Assembly: GCA_041665525.1 (NCBI GenBank)
Contig: JBAYIS010000002.1
Span: forward strand, 186,001-250,000
Source of the DNA: UBA8401 sp041665525
GTDB lineage: Bacteria; Bacteroidota; Ignavibacteria; UBA10030; UBA8401
DNA length: 64,000 bases
Direction: 5' to 3'
The notes under the pieces were generated by a model. That model did not search any database. It was not told the origin of the DNA and saw nothing but the letters and a program-made list of their open reading frames with translations. This document shows, piece after piece, positions 27,096 to 36,004 of the stretch. The position numbers and the translations under genes are program-made. Position 1 is the first letter of the stretch. Each line of letters begins with the position of its first letter.

Positions 27096-28199
27096 TTATT
27101 GTCGATTAAGATGTTGCCGTACTTTTTCTTCAATGGAATGCTGTATTTTTTGGCGAAAAGTGCTGCGGGAGAAACGGAGTGCGTGCTCCCGGATTAGGGC
27201 GGGATTAAAATTGATTAATGATGACCTTCGAACGGCATCCTGCAAGGATTCCGTCGTTTGTTGATGAAAAAAGAGTCCCGTTATTCCATCGACAATGGTT
27301 TCCAGTGCACCGCCTTGTCCGAATGCGATGACTGGTTTGCCGGAAGCCTGAGCTTCCAGCGGAACAATACCAAAATCCTCAACGCCGGGGAAAATCAATT
27401 GGTTGCAGCGGGCATAGAGTTGAGCAAGTTCGTCATCGCTTTGCCAGCCGAGGAATTCGATATTCGGTTTTGCAATGGATCGCAGGTGTTCGGTTTCCGG
27501 TCCCGTACCGGCGATAATAAGACGTGTACCGCTTTGATTGAAGGCCTCCACTGCCAGATCGACCCGTTTGTACGGAACCAAAGCGCTGACGATCAATGCA
27601 AAATCATCCGACGATTTGGAAAGCGTGAACTGTTCGGTGTCAACCGGAGGGTAGATCATGTCCGCATCACGATGATAATGCTTCTTAATCCGTTTGCGGA
27701 TTTCTTCGGATATCGCGATAAAATAGGTAACGTGTGCAGAGGTTTTCACATCCCACCACCGAAGTAACGGCGCAATTATCGTCATCGCGGAACGCGTAAC
27801 AAGCCCGGCCTTTCCTTTTCCGAAGTACTCTTCATACATGTCCCAGATGTACCGCATGGGAGTAAAGCAATAACAGATATGCACCGCATCCTTCCGTACG
27901 CGGACATTCTTTGCGACGGCATGGCTTGTGGAGATGACAAGATCGTACTCCGTCAGATCGAACTGTGCGATGGCAAAGGGGAACAATGGAAGATATTTTC
28001 GATATTGTGTTACTTTACCCGGCAGGTAATCGATGAACGATGTGACGATCTTTTTTGATTCAATAGTCGGCGACATCGAACCCTTATTATGGAGCAAGGT
28101 ATAGATCGGCGCTTGGGGGTAGAGCTCGCAGAGCACTTCGAGACATTTTTCCCCGCCGCGCATTCCGGTGAGCCAATCGTGGACGAGTGCGACTTTCAT
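27096..28199 (-). CDS. GT4-type glycosyltransferase
   Basis: Product of 367 residues with the GT-B fold. The N-terminal domain opens MKVALVHDWLTGMRGGEKC and the C-terminal domain has ALVPYKRVDLAVEAF, LIIAGTGPE and FGIVPLEAQASGKPVIAFGQGG, the donor-binding E-x7-E-like region of GT4 enzymes. Probably adds a sugar to a cell-surface polysaccharide; the donor is unknown. I start at 28199, since the longer frame (28235) adds a prefix unlike the family. It is divergent from the aminotransferase gene. Confidence 0.88.
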   Translation of the reverse strand: MKVALVHDWLTGMRGGEKCLEVLCELYPQAPIYTLLHNKGSMSPTIESKKIVTSFIDYLPGKVTQYRKYLPLFPFAIAQFDLTEYDLVISTSHAVAKNVRVRKDAVHICYCFTPMRYIWDMYEEYFGKGKAGLVTRSAMTIIAPLLRWWDVKTSAHVTYFIAISEEIRKRIKKHYHRDADMIYPPVDTEQFTLSKSSDDFALIVSALVPYKRVDLAVEAFNQSGTRLIIAGTGPETEHLRSIAKPNIEFLGWQSDDELAQLYARCNQLIFPGVEDFGIVPLEAQASGKPVIAFGQGGALETIVDGITGLFFHQQTTESLQDAVRRSSLINFNPALIREHALRFSRSTFRQKIQHSIEEKVRQHLNRQ

Positions 28200-28340
28200 G
28201 GGAATAATATACGAAACATGATGTGTCGATAACACTATTTTCCTCTACAAATTGGTGCTTACCAATTCTCGAAGACGCAAAGCCGGAGAAAATTTACAAC
28301 GTTCTTGCTTCGCTTTTGCATGCTGTTTATATTAACACCA

Positions 28341-29480
28341 ATGACTGACTCATTGGAATCATATCGCACAATTTTTCCGCATCTTCATACAGGAAAATTG
28401 TGGCTGAACCATGCTGCCATCAGTCCGCTGAACAGTCGGACGAAACACGCCGTAGAGCAGTACCTGCTCAACCGATCCGAAGGGACGATCGACGATTTTC
28501 CGCAGATCGTCCAGATCAGTGACAGTGCAAAGATGGAGATTGGCAAACTGATCAATGCGCCGCGTGAGAGAATCGGTTTCGTCAACAATACTTCCGATGG
28601 ATTGAACATCCTCGCTAACGGCATACCATGGACAAGCGGTGATAGAATACTGTTGAACGACAGCGAGTTCCCGACGAATGTCGTCCCCTTCCTGAATTTG
28701 AAACGTCTTGGTGTGGAGATCGATTTTGTTAAAACCAAAAACGGCGAGATCGTGTTGGACGACATTGCTGCAGCAATTACTCCCCGGACAAAACTCCTAT
28801 CCATCAGTTTCGTGCAATTCCTTTCCGGCTACGTATCCGATCTTACCTCCATCGGAGCATTGTGCCGCAGCAAAGGAATACTCTTTTGTGTGGATGCGAT
28901 CCAGGGAGTCGGTTCAACACCGATTGATGTGCTGCAGTCAAACATTGATTTTCTTTCGTGCGGCGGACATAAATGGATGCTTTCGATGATGGGGTTGGGA
29001 TATGTTTATCTAACGGAAGAGATGCAAAAACGCATTATACAACAATTCGTGGGATGGACCAGCAACAAGCAGTATTTTACAAATCTTTTTGACTATCGGT
29101 TGGATCCTGATAATACAGCCCGGCGGTACGAGAACGGCGTACAGAACAATGCCGGCATTGTCGCCATAGGCGAATCGGCGAAACTGCTGAATGAAGTTGG
29201 AATTCCAACAATCCACCAACGCCTTTTATCGTTAACAGATTATGTGGCCGCTTTTGCCGATCATGAAGGGATAGAACTGTTCACCCCCAGACATCGTGCA
29301 ACGCGGACGGGGATCATCACCCTGAAAATTCCGCAGGCGGAAAAAGTATTCGAAGCACTGAATGCCCGCAACATTATTGTTTCGCTGCGCGAAGGAAAGA
29401 TACGGATTTCACCACACTTTTATAACACGGCGGCGGACATGGAAATGGTTTGCACTGCAGTAAAGGAATTGAACCTGTGA
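28341..29480 (+). CDS. Class V aminotransferase (PLP enzyme, NifS/IscS fold)
   Basis: Product of 379 residues. The PLP-binding Lys is in FLSCGGHKWMLSMMGLGYV, preceded by the cofactor Asp in LFCVDAIQGVG. An aromatic NHAAISPL near the N terminus fits the isopenicillin epimerase/cysteine desulfurase-like subgroup. The substrate cannot be assigned. The ATG at 28341 gives the usual start (MTDSLESYRTIFPHL). It is followed by the alpha/beta hydrolase with a four-base overlap. Confidence 0.86.
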   Translation: MTDSLESYRTIFPHLHTGKLWLNHAAISPLNSRTKHAVEQYLLNRSEGTIDDFPQIVQISDSAKMEIGKLINAPRERIGFVNNTSDGLNILANGIPWTSGDRILLNDSEFPTNVVPFLNLKRLGVEIDFVKTKNGEIVLDDIAAAITPRTKLLSISFVQFLSGYVSDLTSIGALCRSKGILFCVDAIQGVGSTPIDVLQSNIDFLSCGGHKWMLSMMGLGYVYLTEEMQKRIIQQFVGWTSNKQYFTNLFDYRLDPDNTARRYENGVQNNAGIVAIGESAKLLNEVGIPTIHQRLLSLTDYVAAFADHEGIELFTPRHRATRTGIITLKIPQAEKVFEALNARNIIVSLREGKIRISPHFYNTAADMEMVCTAVKELNL

Positions 29481-30394
29481 GTTTCCTTCTGATCATCATC
29501 TTCCTTATCCTGGCGTTTCTGCTCACCTGTTCCGCTCTCGTTTTCGTTATCGGTCCGGTGATGTTGCTGAATCCACGCCGCCGGGGGGAGCATTTCTATC
29601 AAGGGCGGGGACTGCCGACTTCTCCGGCACAACTCAATATGGCATTCGATGATTTCCGTTTCCCTGCGGCAGATGGGGAATCACTCCTCAGTGCATGGTT
29701 CATTGCCGCGGAGAAACCGATCGGCACAATTATTTACCTGCACGGCGTGGCGGATAATAAGATGAGCGACCTGCTGCTGGCGAAAGTATTCCATGACAAT
29801 CATTTCAACGTCATGATTTACGATTCCCGTGCACACGGCGAAAGCACCGGCCGGCACTGCACCTATGGATATCACGAAAAATATGATGTGCAAAAAGCGA
29901 TCGACGTCGTACGGAAAATCGGTGTGGAAAGGAAAATCGTCATCGGAAATATCGGCGTCTTCGGAACATCGATGGGAGCCGCCATAGCGCTGCAGGCTGC
30001 GGTGATAGAACCGAGAATTCGTGCGATCGTTTCGGAAGCATCGTTTGCCACACTTCGACAAATTACCGTCGATTATCAAAAGCGTTTAATGCGCTTGCCA
30101 TGGCATTTTCTGCGGAACATTGCCATGAAGCGAAGCGAAACCATTGCACAATTTAAACACCGCGAAGTTTCTCCCCTTGCTGCAGTATCAAAGATTCATG
30201 TTCCCATCTTCTTCATCCATGGCATCGAGGACCGCTTCATTAAATACCAGTACACGCAAGAACTATTCGTTTCTGCCAACGAGCCCAAAGAATTATGGTT
30301 TGTTGCGGGCGCGAACCACAGCGATATTCACCAGGCTGGTAAGAAGGAATATGAAGAACGCATCGTGAAGTTCTTTTCGAAGCATCTTCGCTGA
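29477..30394 (+). CDS. Membrane-anchored alpha/beta hydrolase
   Basis: Product of 305 residues. An N-terminal membrane helix (about residues 2-32) is followed by an alpha/beta-hydrolase domain: oxyanion HGVADN, nucleophile GTSMGAA (Ser), acid IEDRFI (Asp) and base GANHSD (His). Likely an esterase- or acyl-hydrolase-type enzyme with unknown substrate. I take GTG 29477 as start because it overlaps the upstream TGA as GTGA and so couples the two genes; an ATG at 29450 is an alternative. Confidence 0.82.
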   Translation: MSFLLIIIFLILAFLLTCSALVFVIGPVMLLNPRRRGEHFYQGRGLPTSPAQLNMAFDDFRFPAADGESLLSAWFIAAEKPIGTIIYLHGVADNKMSDLLLAKVFHDNHFNVMIYDSRAHGESTGRHCTYGYHEKYDVQKAIDVVRKIGVERKIVIGNIGVFGTSMGAAIALQAAVIEPRIRAIVSEASFATLRQITVDYQKRLMRLPWHFLRNIAMKRSETIAQFKHREVSPLAAVSKIHVPIFFIHGIEDRFIKYQYTQELFVSANEPKELWFVAGANHSDIHQAGKKEYEERIVKFFSKHLR

Positions 30395-30511
30395 TCCATA
30401 TTCCTTTGCATGAAAGGTACCCATTCTTACACAAACGAATATCACGCGTTCACGTGATTGCCTTTTTCGGCAATATTTTCAACTTTATTACCAGAAATTT
30501 TCGGAGTAACG

Positions 30512-30892
30512 ATGAATCGCTTTTTGTTGGCATTTAGTCTATTGCTATTGTTCGGATCGTGTGAAGATCAGGAGATTGTCGGAATTCCACCGAGCGATTA
30601 CGAACTGAAACAGAACCGCCCAAATCCTTTCGTTGATACGACATTGATCGAATATGGAATCCCCTCGGTAGGCACTTCTCCACCGCGCATCCGGATTATG
30701 GTGTATGACCGATTCCATGACCGCGTGGTGTTGCTTCGTGACAGCAGCAGTCATCCTGCGGGAATATTTACGATCGGTTGGAGACCGTTCAACACCCTGC
30801 CCGCCGGATTGTATTATATAGAATTGCAGAAAGTGACCGGAATACTTCAAGAGAATATCGTTCTGAAACGCATTGCCACTTTAAAGAATTGA
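30512..30892 (+). CDS. Small lipoprotein made almost only of a T9SS-CTD-like domain
   Basis: Product of 126 residues. A lipoprotein signal with lipobox LFGSC (Cys17) is directly followed by a domain that looks like a type IX sorting/FlgD-Ig module: LKQNRPNPFVDTTLIEYGIP, RIMVYDRFHDRVVLLRD, AGIFTIGWRPFN, LPAGLYYIELQ. Normally this module sits at the end of a large secreted protein; here there is no passenger. The ATG follows GGAGTAAC. It ends four bases before the next barrel gene, with which it may form a pair. An earlier in-frame start (30458) would add a prefix with no signal peptide. Confidence 0.75.
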   Translation: MNRFLLAFSLLLLFGSCEDQEIVGIPPSDYELKQNRPNPFVDTTLIEYGIPSVGTSPPRIRIMVYDRFHDRVVLLRDSSSHPAGIFTIGWRPFNTLPAGLYYIELQKVTGILQENIVLKRIATLKN

Positions 30893-30896
30893 AAGC

Positions 30897-31667
30897 ATGA
30901 TGAAACATATTCTTCTCACTTTTCTGATGCTGATCCTGATCTCAGCTGTTCCATTTGCGCAGGAAACGGACGACGCTGCACCGGTCCTCTCTCCGCTTAC
31001 CGTGGCATTCACCTATGGTTTTTCCACAAAGAACCTGCAGGGAGCAAACATCGATTTCCACACACAGGTGGAGCAGGTCGATAACAACGGTGTTGCGATG
31101 AACAGTAATCAATACCAACAATCCAGCGAAGCGATGCAGCCCTTCACCGAAATGCTGGCGACATTCACCATCAGGCCGCTGCGGGATTACCGATTTATTT
31201 TGCTGCGCGTGGGAATGATTCAAGATGCATACAAATTTTCATTCGCAGCGGACGAAGTAAATTCCTCTTCCATTACCACCGGTACGATGCGGACAGAGAT
31301 TAAAGAACGATATATTGTGTATCCTCTTTCGGTCGGCTTCGGGGTATCGACTCCGTATCCCATTCTGCAACTGCAAGCAGAGTTCATTTACGCGCCGGGA
31401 TTTATGGATGAAGAATATACGGTGACCTTTTCAGACGGAACGAAGAGATCGTTCACTTCCACTTCGTACCAGGGCATTGGAACCGGGTACCGGTTTGGCG
31501 GGCAATTAAATCTTCATCTCGGTAAAACAGTTTCATTGCATTGCGAGGGGGGTTACAGAGGACTGGGATTTTACTTCTTTAAAAACAGAACAACCAATAA
31601 AGAGGTAAATCTGGAATATACCGCGTCCGGTGCATTCTTTAACGGCGGAATTGCGGTTGATTTTTAA
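30897..31667 (+). CDS. Outer-membrane beta-barrel protein of unknown function
   Basis: Product of 256 residues with a signal peptide (MMKHILLTFLMLILISAVPFAQ). The mature sequence alternates hydrophobic and polar residues in strand-like stretches (RFILLRVGMIQDAYKF, YPLSVGFGVSTPYPI, VSLHCEGGYRGLGFYFF) and ends in AVDF, a terminal aromatic as in barrels. It is not a named family I recognise. It starts four bases after the CTD-like lipoprotein and ends nine bases from the convergent DUF5686 gene. Confidence 0.68.
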   Translation: MMKHILLTFLMLILISAVPFAQETDDAAPVLSPLTVAFTYGFSTKNLQGANIDFHTQVEQVDNNGVAMNSNQYQQSSEAMQPFTEMLATFTIRPLRDYRFILLRVGMIQDAYKFSFAADEVNSSSITTGTMRTEIKERYIVYPLSVGFGVSTPYPILQLQAEFIYAPGFMDEEYTVTFSDGTKRSFTSTSYQGIGTGYRFGGQLNLHLGKTVSLHCEGGYRGLGFYFFKNRTTNKEVNLEYTASGAFFNGGIAVDF

Positions 31668-31676
31668 AATGCATTG

Positions 31677-33983
31677 TCAATAACTGCCTAGTACGCTCAC
31701 CGCAAATCTCGAACTTTCCGGCGCGTAGGAAAAATCGAAACGAAAGACATCTGCAAATCTGCCCAATCCTAATGTATATTCCGAATAAGTGCCGTTCGTG
31801 GAGTGAACAAATGAACGGAGTCCTGCCGTTTTCGTCCACACATTCCCGGCCGCTGCACGCAAGATGATATCGATACTCCAGTCAGTAATATCCAGATACA
31901 ACAGTGGAATATTCCGAAAATTATATTCCACAGCTGCTGCGTAAAAATTGTCTCCGGAGAATTCATGTGCCGAAACGGTGCGAAACGAATGGGCAGCGGC
32001 AATGTTCATTACCGCAGATTGCAGTGCAAAACTGCGTTGCAGAGGAATTTCGCCGTCTGAATATCCCGCCGAAGCCGCGATGCCGATGTATGGATAAAAC
32101 AACATCGCAGTGCCCATCGTGGGAATGCGCACGGAGACTTCCGAATAGACCGATGTAAATTGGAATTCGCTTCCGAGATCCTTTGAGGTGTGTTCGACGA
32201 ACATCTCCCACGAATCAGACGGTTCCGGGAAAAATACATCTTCCTGAACTTTATTCTTCCATTCCGCGGTGAATCGGAACGAACGCATCTGTCCGTCATT
32301 CACTGGAGGATTTTTTCGGAATCTTTTCTTCGTCCCAATGAAAGCCAGTGAAAAATCGCTGTGTTTAAACATTGAATATTCCCGCGCACTGATAAATTGA
32401 AATTTTGTTTTCAACGAAGGAAATACTTCGGCGGATATGTATGGAGCATATCCTCTTCGTCCGAAATAATTATAATAGTCCTCGCCGTCAAAAAGCGCCG
32501 ATAATGTTGTCAGAAATTCACGGGCAGAGTAATTCAATGGAAAAGAAGTAATATCTCTGAAAAATTCGACACCGAACCGAAGCAATATCGGCGGATGTAA
32601 AGTAATTTCCGGCTGCAAAGATATTTTTTCCTGTTCATCGGCAATTCCAAATCCTGCCGCTGCATGGATTCGTGCAACGGAAAAAAGATCGACCGATGTT
32701 TTGACACCGAGAAAAAGTCCTTCCACCCTGTTGTACCGCACATCAGCCATGTCCAAATACGGTTTATACTCGTTCAGATTGGTCAACATCTTCAATAACG
32801 GCGGCATCCGTTTCATCTTTTCTTCGATGATGCTGTACGAATTACTCTCTAATGGATTGAGAGGAAACACCTTGATATTCGTCCATTGCGTTGTATCGTA
32901 CGATTGTGCGGACGGAAGCATCGTCAGTGAAGGGATTGCGGCAATGGAGTCGTCGATTTCCGCGTTCGCAATATACTCATAGCAGATAACGGATTTGTTA
33001 TAGTACATCGGCTGGTTAATTTTCAAGAGCATATAATTCAAATACATTTCGGCGGAGATCCGGTACTCCAGCGGAAACCAATATTGATCGTCGTAAAGAC
33101 TATATTGTTGAGAAAATTCGAACTTCTTAAATTCGAAGAATGGGATGTGGAATATATTGTTCGGCGCAAGTGTCACTTGCATCAGCGCAAAACTGGAATC
33201 CGCAATGGTGATCTTTCCGGAAAAAAGCGGCTGCGTTTGTGTCTTCGGGGCTACTTCAATTTCAAAGAATCTTTGCTGCCGATCGATGAAGGTGCGTCTC
33301 AGGATAAAATCATAGTACCGGAATGTGGAATCTGCCAGCGGCGAAATAAATGTGTATCCCCAGTGACGGATAGAATCGTCATAAAAATTGACGAAATTTC
33401 TGACAAGAGCAAATTGAAATTCCTTTGGCAAATTACTGCTTTGCCGTCGGTAGACCACCACCTCTCTGGTAGAATCGTTCTTTTGCCAGTACAGGTCCGA
33501 ATATGCTTCGGAGATAAGTCCCAGCGCCGTATCCGTTCCGAACGTGTCCTTCGTATAGACACGGGCTTTGTATGTTTGAATGAGTTTTTGTTGTCGTTTT
33601 TTTCTATCCAGTGCATCGCGGATGATCGACAGTGCCGGATCTTCACCAACGACGACGATCTCCTGCATGCGTATTTCGGTTTGCTTAAGATGGACAGTGA
33701 TTGTCGTATCGGAAGAGATGGTAATATGCAGTGTGACAGGTTCATATCCGATATAGCTGAAGATAATTTTATATGATCCTACGGTAACACTCAGATGGTA
33801 ATTTCCTTCTCTGTCACAAACAGTTCCCATCATTGAACCGGCAATACGGATGGTAGCCGAAGGAAGAGGGACGTTTTTCGAATCGGTCACTGTGCCAGAT
33901 AGAAGGAAGGTGTTGTTTTGTGCAATCGCATGCGGCATCAAAAAACAAATAATCACTGCGTATATAAATATCCAATTAAACAT
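31677..33983 (-). CDS. DUF5686-like outer-membrane protein with a carboxypeptidase-regulatory-like domain
   Basis: Product of 768 residues. A signal peptide (MFNWIFIYAVIICFLMPHAIA) is followed at about residues 27-110 by a CarboxypepD_reg-like beta-sandwich (LSGTVTDSKNVPLPSATIRI, GYEPVTL, VHLKQTEIRMQEIVVVG). The rest matches the DUF5686 pattern: a helical IIRDALDRKKRQQ, then a long barrel with terminal SVLGSY. These proteins occur in Bacteroidota outer membranes; function is unknown. I start at the ATG 33983, preceded by AAAGAG, 20 bases after the MauE-like gene. It closes the peptide-maturation-like cluster and may be a later addition to it. Confidence 0.8.
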   Translation of the reverse strand: MFNWIFIYAVIICFLMPHAIAQNNTFLLSGTVTDSKNVPLPSATIRIAGSMMGTVCDREGNYHLSVTVGSYKIIFSYIGYEPVTLHITISSDTTITVHLKQTEIRMQEIVVVGEDPALSIIRDALDRKKRQQKLIQTYKARVYTKDTFGTDTALGLISEAYSDLYWQKNDSTREVVVYRRQSSNLPKEFQFALVRNFVNFYDDSIRHWGYTFISPLADSTFRYYDFILRRTFIDRQQRFFEIEVAPKTQTQPLFSGKITIADSSFALMQVTLAPNNIFHIPFFEFKKFEFSQQYSLYDDQYWFPLEYRISAEMYLNYMLLKINQPMYYNKSVICYEYIANAEIDDSIAAIPSLTMLPSAQSYDTTQWTNIKVFPLNPLESNSYSIIEEKMKRMPPLLKMLTNLNEYKPYLDMADVRYNRVEGLFLGVKTSVDLFSVARIHAAAGFGIADEQEKISLQPEITLHPPILLRFGVEFFRDITSFPLNYSAREFLTTLSALFDGEDYYNYFGRRGYAPYISAEVFPSLKTKFQFISAREYSMFKHSDFSLAFIGTKKRFRKNPPVNDGQMRSFRFTAEWKNKVQEDVFFPEPSDSWEMFVEHTSKDLGSEFQFTSVYSEVSVRIPTMGTAMLFYPYIGIAASAGYSDGEIPLQRSFALQSAVMNIAAAHSFRTVSAHEFSGDNFYAAAVEYNFRNIPLLYLDITDWSIDIILRAAAGNVWTKTAGLRSFVHSTNGTYSEYTLGLGRFADVFRFDFSYAPESSRFAVSVLGSY

Positions 33984-34003
33984 CTCTTTATCAGGATACA
34001 GGT

Positions 34004-34432
34004 TTAATTTGAGTTTTCTGTTGTGGGTGATTGGTATTGTATTCGAAGCCAGAGCAATATGACCAACAATATAATATTGCGCATAACCGAATGCCAAGAC
34101 ATTACACTAGAAAATGATTCCCCAAAACAAGAACATGCTATATTATTGTCACGAATGACATTTCCTATAATTACCACAGTAAACATGGCGTTTAAAACTA
34201 TTAGTATTTGGGTAACATGTTTCGCGTGCAAACTCATTAGAAACATAATCCCGCAAACTATTTCCAACAGAACAACACCTGTGCCTAGAAAGATGGCAAA
34301 TCGAGGGGAGACCAAGATGCTTTGGTGAATGGTAGAAACGAATTGCGGAAAGGAAAAAGTCTTCAGAATACCAGAGGTGATGAACAAAACAGCAATTGAT
34401 ACTCTTGCAATAGTAACCAATGTTTTTTGCAT
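34004..34432 (-). CDS. MauE/DoxX-like redox-associated membrane protein
   Basis: Product of 142 residues from ATG 34432, with four membrane segments (about residues 5-25, 45-67, 73-93 and 115-131). A CxC motif (Cys100-Ser-Cys102 in ACSCFGE) is typical of MauE-type proteins. MauE is needed with the thioredoxin-like MauD to form disulfides in the small subunit of methylamine dehydrogenase. Here a thioredoxin gene (36699-37268) and a four-cysteine peptide lie in the same cluster, so a role in cysteine pairing is a plausible inference. The gene is AT-rich compared with its surroundings. Confidence 0.7.
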   Translation of the reverse strand: MQKTLVTIARVSIAVLFITSGILKTFSFPQFVSTIHQSILVSPRFAIFLGTGVVLLEIVCGIMFLMSLHAKHVTQILIVLNAMFTVVIIGNVIRDNNIACSCFGESFSSVMSWHSVMRNIILLVILLWLRIQYQSPTTENSN

Positions 34433-34452
34433 ACATTTATCAATTCGCTTAT

Positions 34453-35103
34453 TTACATATTTAGGGTAATAAGCGACATAATGTTTCGTTGAACCATATA
34501 AAGAATAGCCCAGCTCGTAGAAGAAATTGCCATTAGCACCCACACTTTCTCAAAGATTATACCCTGTAGAGTTGCCGCGTATGTATACACATATACGAGA
34601 GAGAATATATCAAAATGAAAAAGTATTTCGAACCGCACTGAAGAGATCGTTCTAATTAAAGATCCCGCATTAATGAATGATATGATCTCAAAGGCAGAAT
34701 CTCCATTGATGATCATTAAAGACAGTCCCACAACGGCAGCACACACTTTTCCGAAAAGAAGGACCATTTGAAGGAACAAAGAATGCATAAAACAACGACG
34801 GAAGGAGATTGATGTATTCTGCAAAGAGAGTATCCGAAATATCAAGTATAGGAATACGGCCGCAACTGTGTACTTTGTGAGCATCATCGTGATTACCAGC
34901 AGAGGAACTCCGATGACAAGCACCCAAGAGAAAGATAATCTGTTCATTATGGCAGGTAGAGAAACAATAATGCATTGAACTGATATCGATACCACCAACG
35001 GGAAAGCCGGCAACGTATAATTGAGATCGGCCATGAAAGACTCTGGCCGGAAGACCATAAGTTTCAACAAACGAAAAAGTGTTTCTGTCCGGACGAACGA
35101 CAT
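34453..35103 (-). CDS. Multi-pass membrane protein (Yip1-like)
   Basis: Product of 216 residues from ATG 35103, with about five or six membrane segments (LPAFPLVVSISVQCIIVSLP, VLVIGVPLLVITMML, a middle segment VAAVFLYLIFRIL, later FLQMVLLFGKVCAAVVGL, and others). It has the general look of Yip1/DUF-type membrane proteins, often found with exporters, but I cannot give a firm family. It lies between the secreted protein (35145-35666) and the MauE-like gene and may help with peptide export or tolerance. AT-rich. Confidence 0.6.
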   Translation of the reverse strand: MSFVRTETLFRLLKLMVFRPESFMADLNYTLPAFPLVVSISVQCIIVSLPAIMNRLSFSWVLVIGVPLLVITMMLTKYTVAAVFLYLIFRILSLQNTSISFRRCFMHSLFLQMVLLFGKVCAAVVGLSLMIINGDSAFEIISFINAGSLIRTISSVRFEILFHFDIFSLVYVYTYAATLQGIIFEKVWVLMAISSTSWAILYMVQRNIMSLITLNM

Positions 35104-35144
35104 AGTATAGGCAACATTCTTTTTACTGATTGAAATGAAATATA

Positions 35145-35666
35145 TTATTTTGGCGAATATTGAATAATTAAACTTTCTGCATTCGATAAATTCAATAATT
35201 GAATATCTGTTTCTTTCATATTCCAAATTCGGATTTCCCCGACAAAGGGAATAGATTTTTCTTTAAAGAGCGGACCATACAAATTGGAAAAAAAAGTCAT
35301 CAATGATTCAATTCTTTTATTGTTGTCTTGATACCTTCCTTTGGATTCAGGATCAATTCCCAAAAAATACAATGAAACTAATTCCAGTGCGCTGTCTGCA
35401 GCAGAGAATGTTAATCCTATGGACATGTTTTGACCGCAAATTGTTTCTGCATACGCAAGATCTATAGACGCAGATGGTTTATTTGGTTTTAGCACGCTCC
35501 GGGACGGATCTATATTGATAAACGATTTATTCTTAAGGTTTTTTTTGACGACATGAAAATGTTCGCCCCATGAATAGCGTTCAAATTCAAAAATGGGTTT
35601 TTCCAATATCTGGCTGAAAACTGTTTGGAACAGCGATGCTACGATTAGTACTATTATTTTTGTCAT
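35145..35666 (-). CDS. Secreted protein of unknown function
   Basis: Product of 173 residues with a signal peptide (MTKIIVLIVASLFQTVFSQI). The mature part begins with FERYSWGEHFHVVKKNL and contains one Cys (TICGQ); I see no known domain. It is the first gene after the terminator that follows the peptide gene. By hand count, 35281-35340 inside it contains only 16 G/C in 60 bases, so composition is unlike the flanks. It could be an immunity or binding partner of the peptide, which is speculation. Confidence 0.6.
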   Translation of the reverse strand: MTKIIVLIVASLFQTVFSQILEKPIFEFERYSWGEHFHVVKKNLKNKSFINIDPSRSVLKPNKPSASIDLAYAETICGQNMSIGLTFSAADSALELVSLYFLGIDPESKGRYQDNNKRIESLMTFFSNLYGPLFKEKSIPFVGEIRIWNMKETDIQLLNLSNAESLIIQYSPK

Positions 35667-35690
35667 ATCTTTATCCCTTTCAAAGAGAAA

Positions 35691-35722
35691 AACACTTTGG
35701 GTAAAAATCTACCCAAAGTGTT
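35691..35722 (-). terminator. Hairpin terminator/attenuator after the peptide gene
   Basis: AACACTTTGGGTA (35691-35703) pairs perfectly with TACCCAAAGTGTT (35710-35722) around a six-base loop. On the minus strand it is followed by TTTTTCTCTTTG. It starts seven bases after the peptide stop and sits before the next gene's start, so a peptide-rich short transcript and a weaker read-through transcript are expected. Confidence 0.85.
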
Positions 35723-35729
35723 TTTTCAA

Positions 35730-35999
35730 TTATTCCGCAACCAGAGCATTCGCCGCGAGGCATCCCAAATAGGCGCCTGCGGTAACGATCGCACATGCTA
35801 ACCATCCACCTCCCGCAGCATAGCAGAGTCCTTCCATCAGCAAGGCAATCTTACCACAATCCAACGCTTCTTGTCCTCCATACACAAGACTCATCGCATC
35901 GTCCGTCAACGGATCTGAATTTACAACCGCTGGCACCATCGGCAAAACCAAACTAACGATCACCAAGAATGCCATGCTTCCGCGCAATAGAGTTTTCAT
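35730..35999 (-). CDS. Small four-cysteine peptide precursor with Sec signal and double-Gly leader motif
   Basis: Product of 89 residues. Residues 1-24 look like a Sec signal (hydrophobic core LVIVSLVLPMVPA). Residues 31-42 (LTDDAMSLVYGG) fit the double-glycine leader of bacteriocin-type precursors at positions -12 (L), -11 (T), -7 (M), -4 (V), -2 and -1 (GG); only -8 departs (Ala for Glu). The 47-residue core is hydrophobic and Ala/Gly-rich, with cysteines at 48, 59, 69 and 80, i.e. every 10-11 residues, about three helical turns. AGGAGG precedes the ATG. Upstream lies a C39-like peptidase and downstream a strong hairpin terminator. Antimicrobial, signalling or structural roles are all possible. 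Confidence 0.72.
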   Translation of the reverse strand: MKTLLRGSMAFLVIVSLVLPMVPAVVNSDPLTDDAMSLVYGGQEALDCGKIALLMEGLCYAAGGGWLACAIVTAGAYLGCLAANALVAE

Positions 36000-36004
36000 A
36001 ATAA

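Noticed and set aside
35730..35999. Reading the small peptide as an ordinary lipoprotein or ABC-exported class II bacteriocin
   Set aside because: There is no lipobox Cys after the hydrophobic segment (first Cys at 48), and no ABC exporter gene in the cluster.
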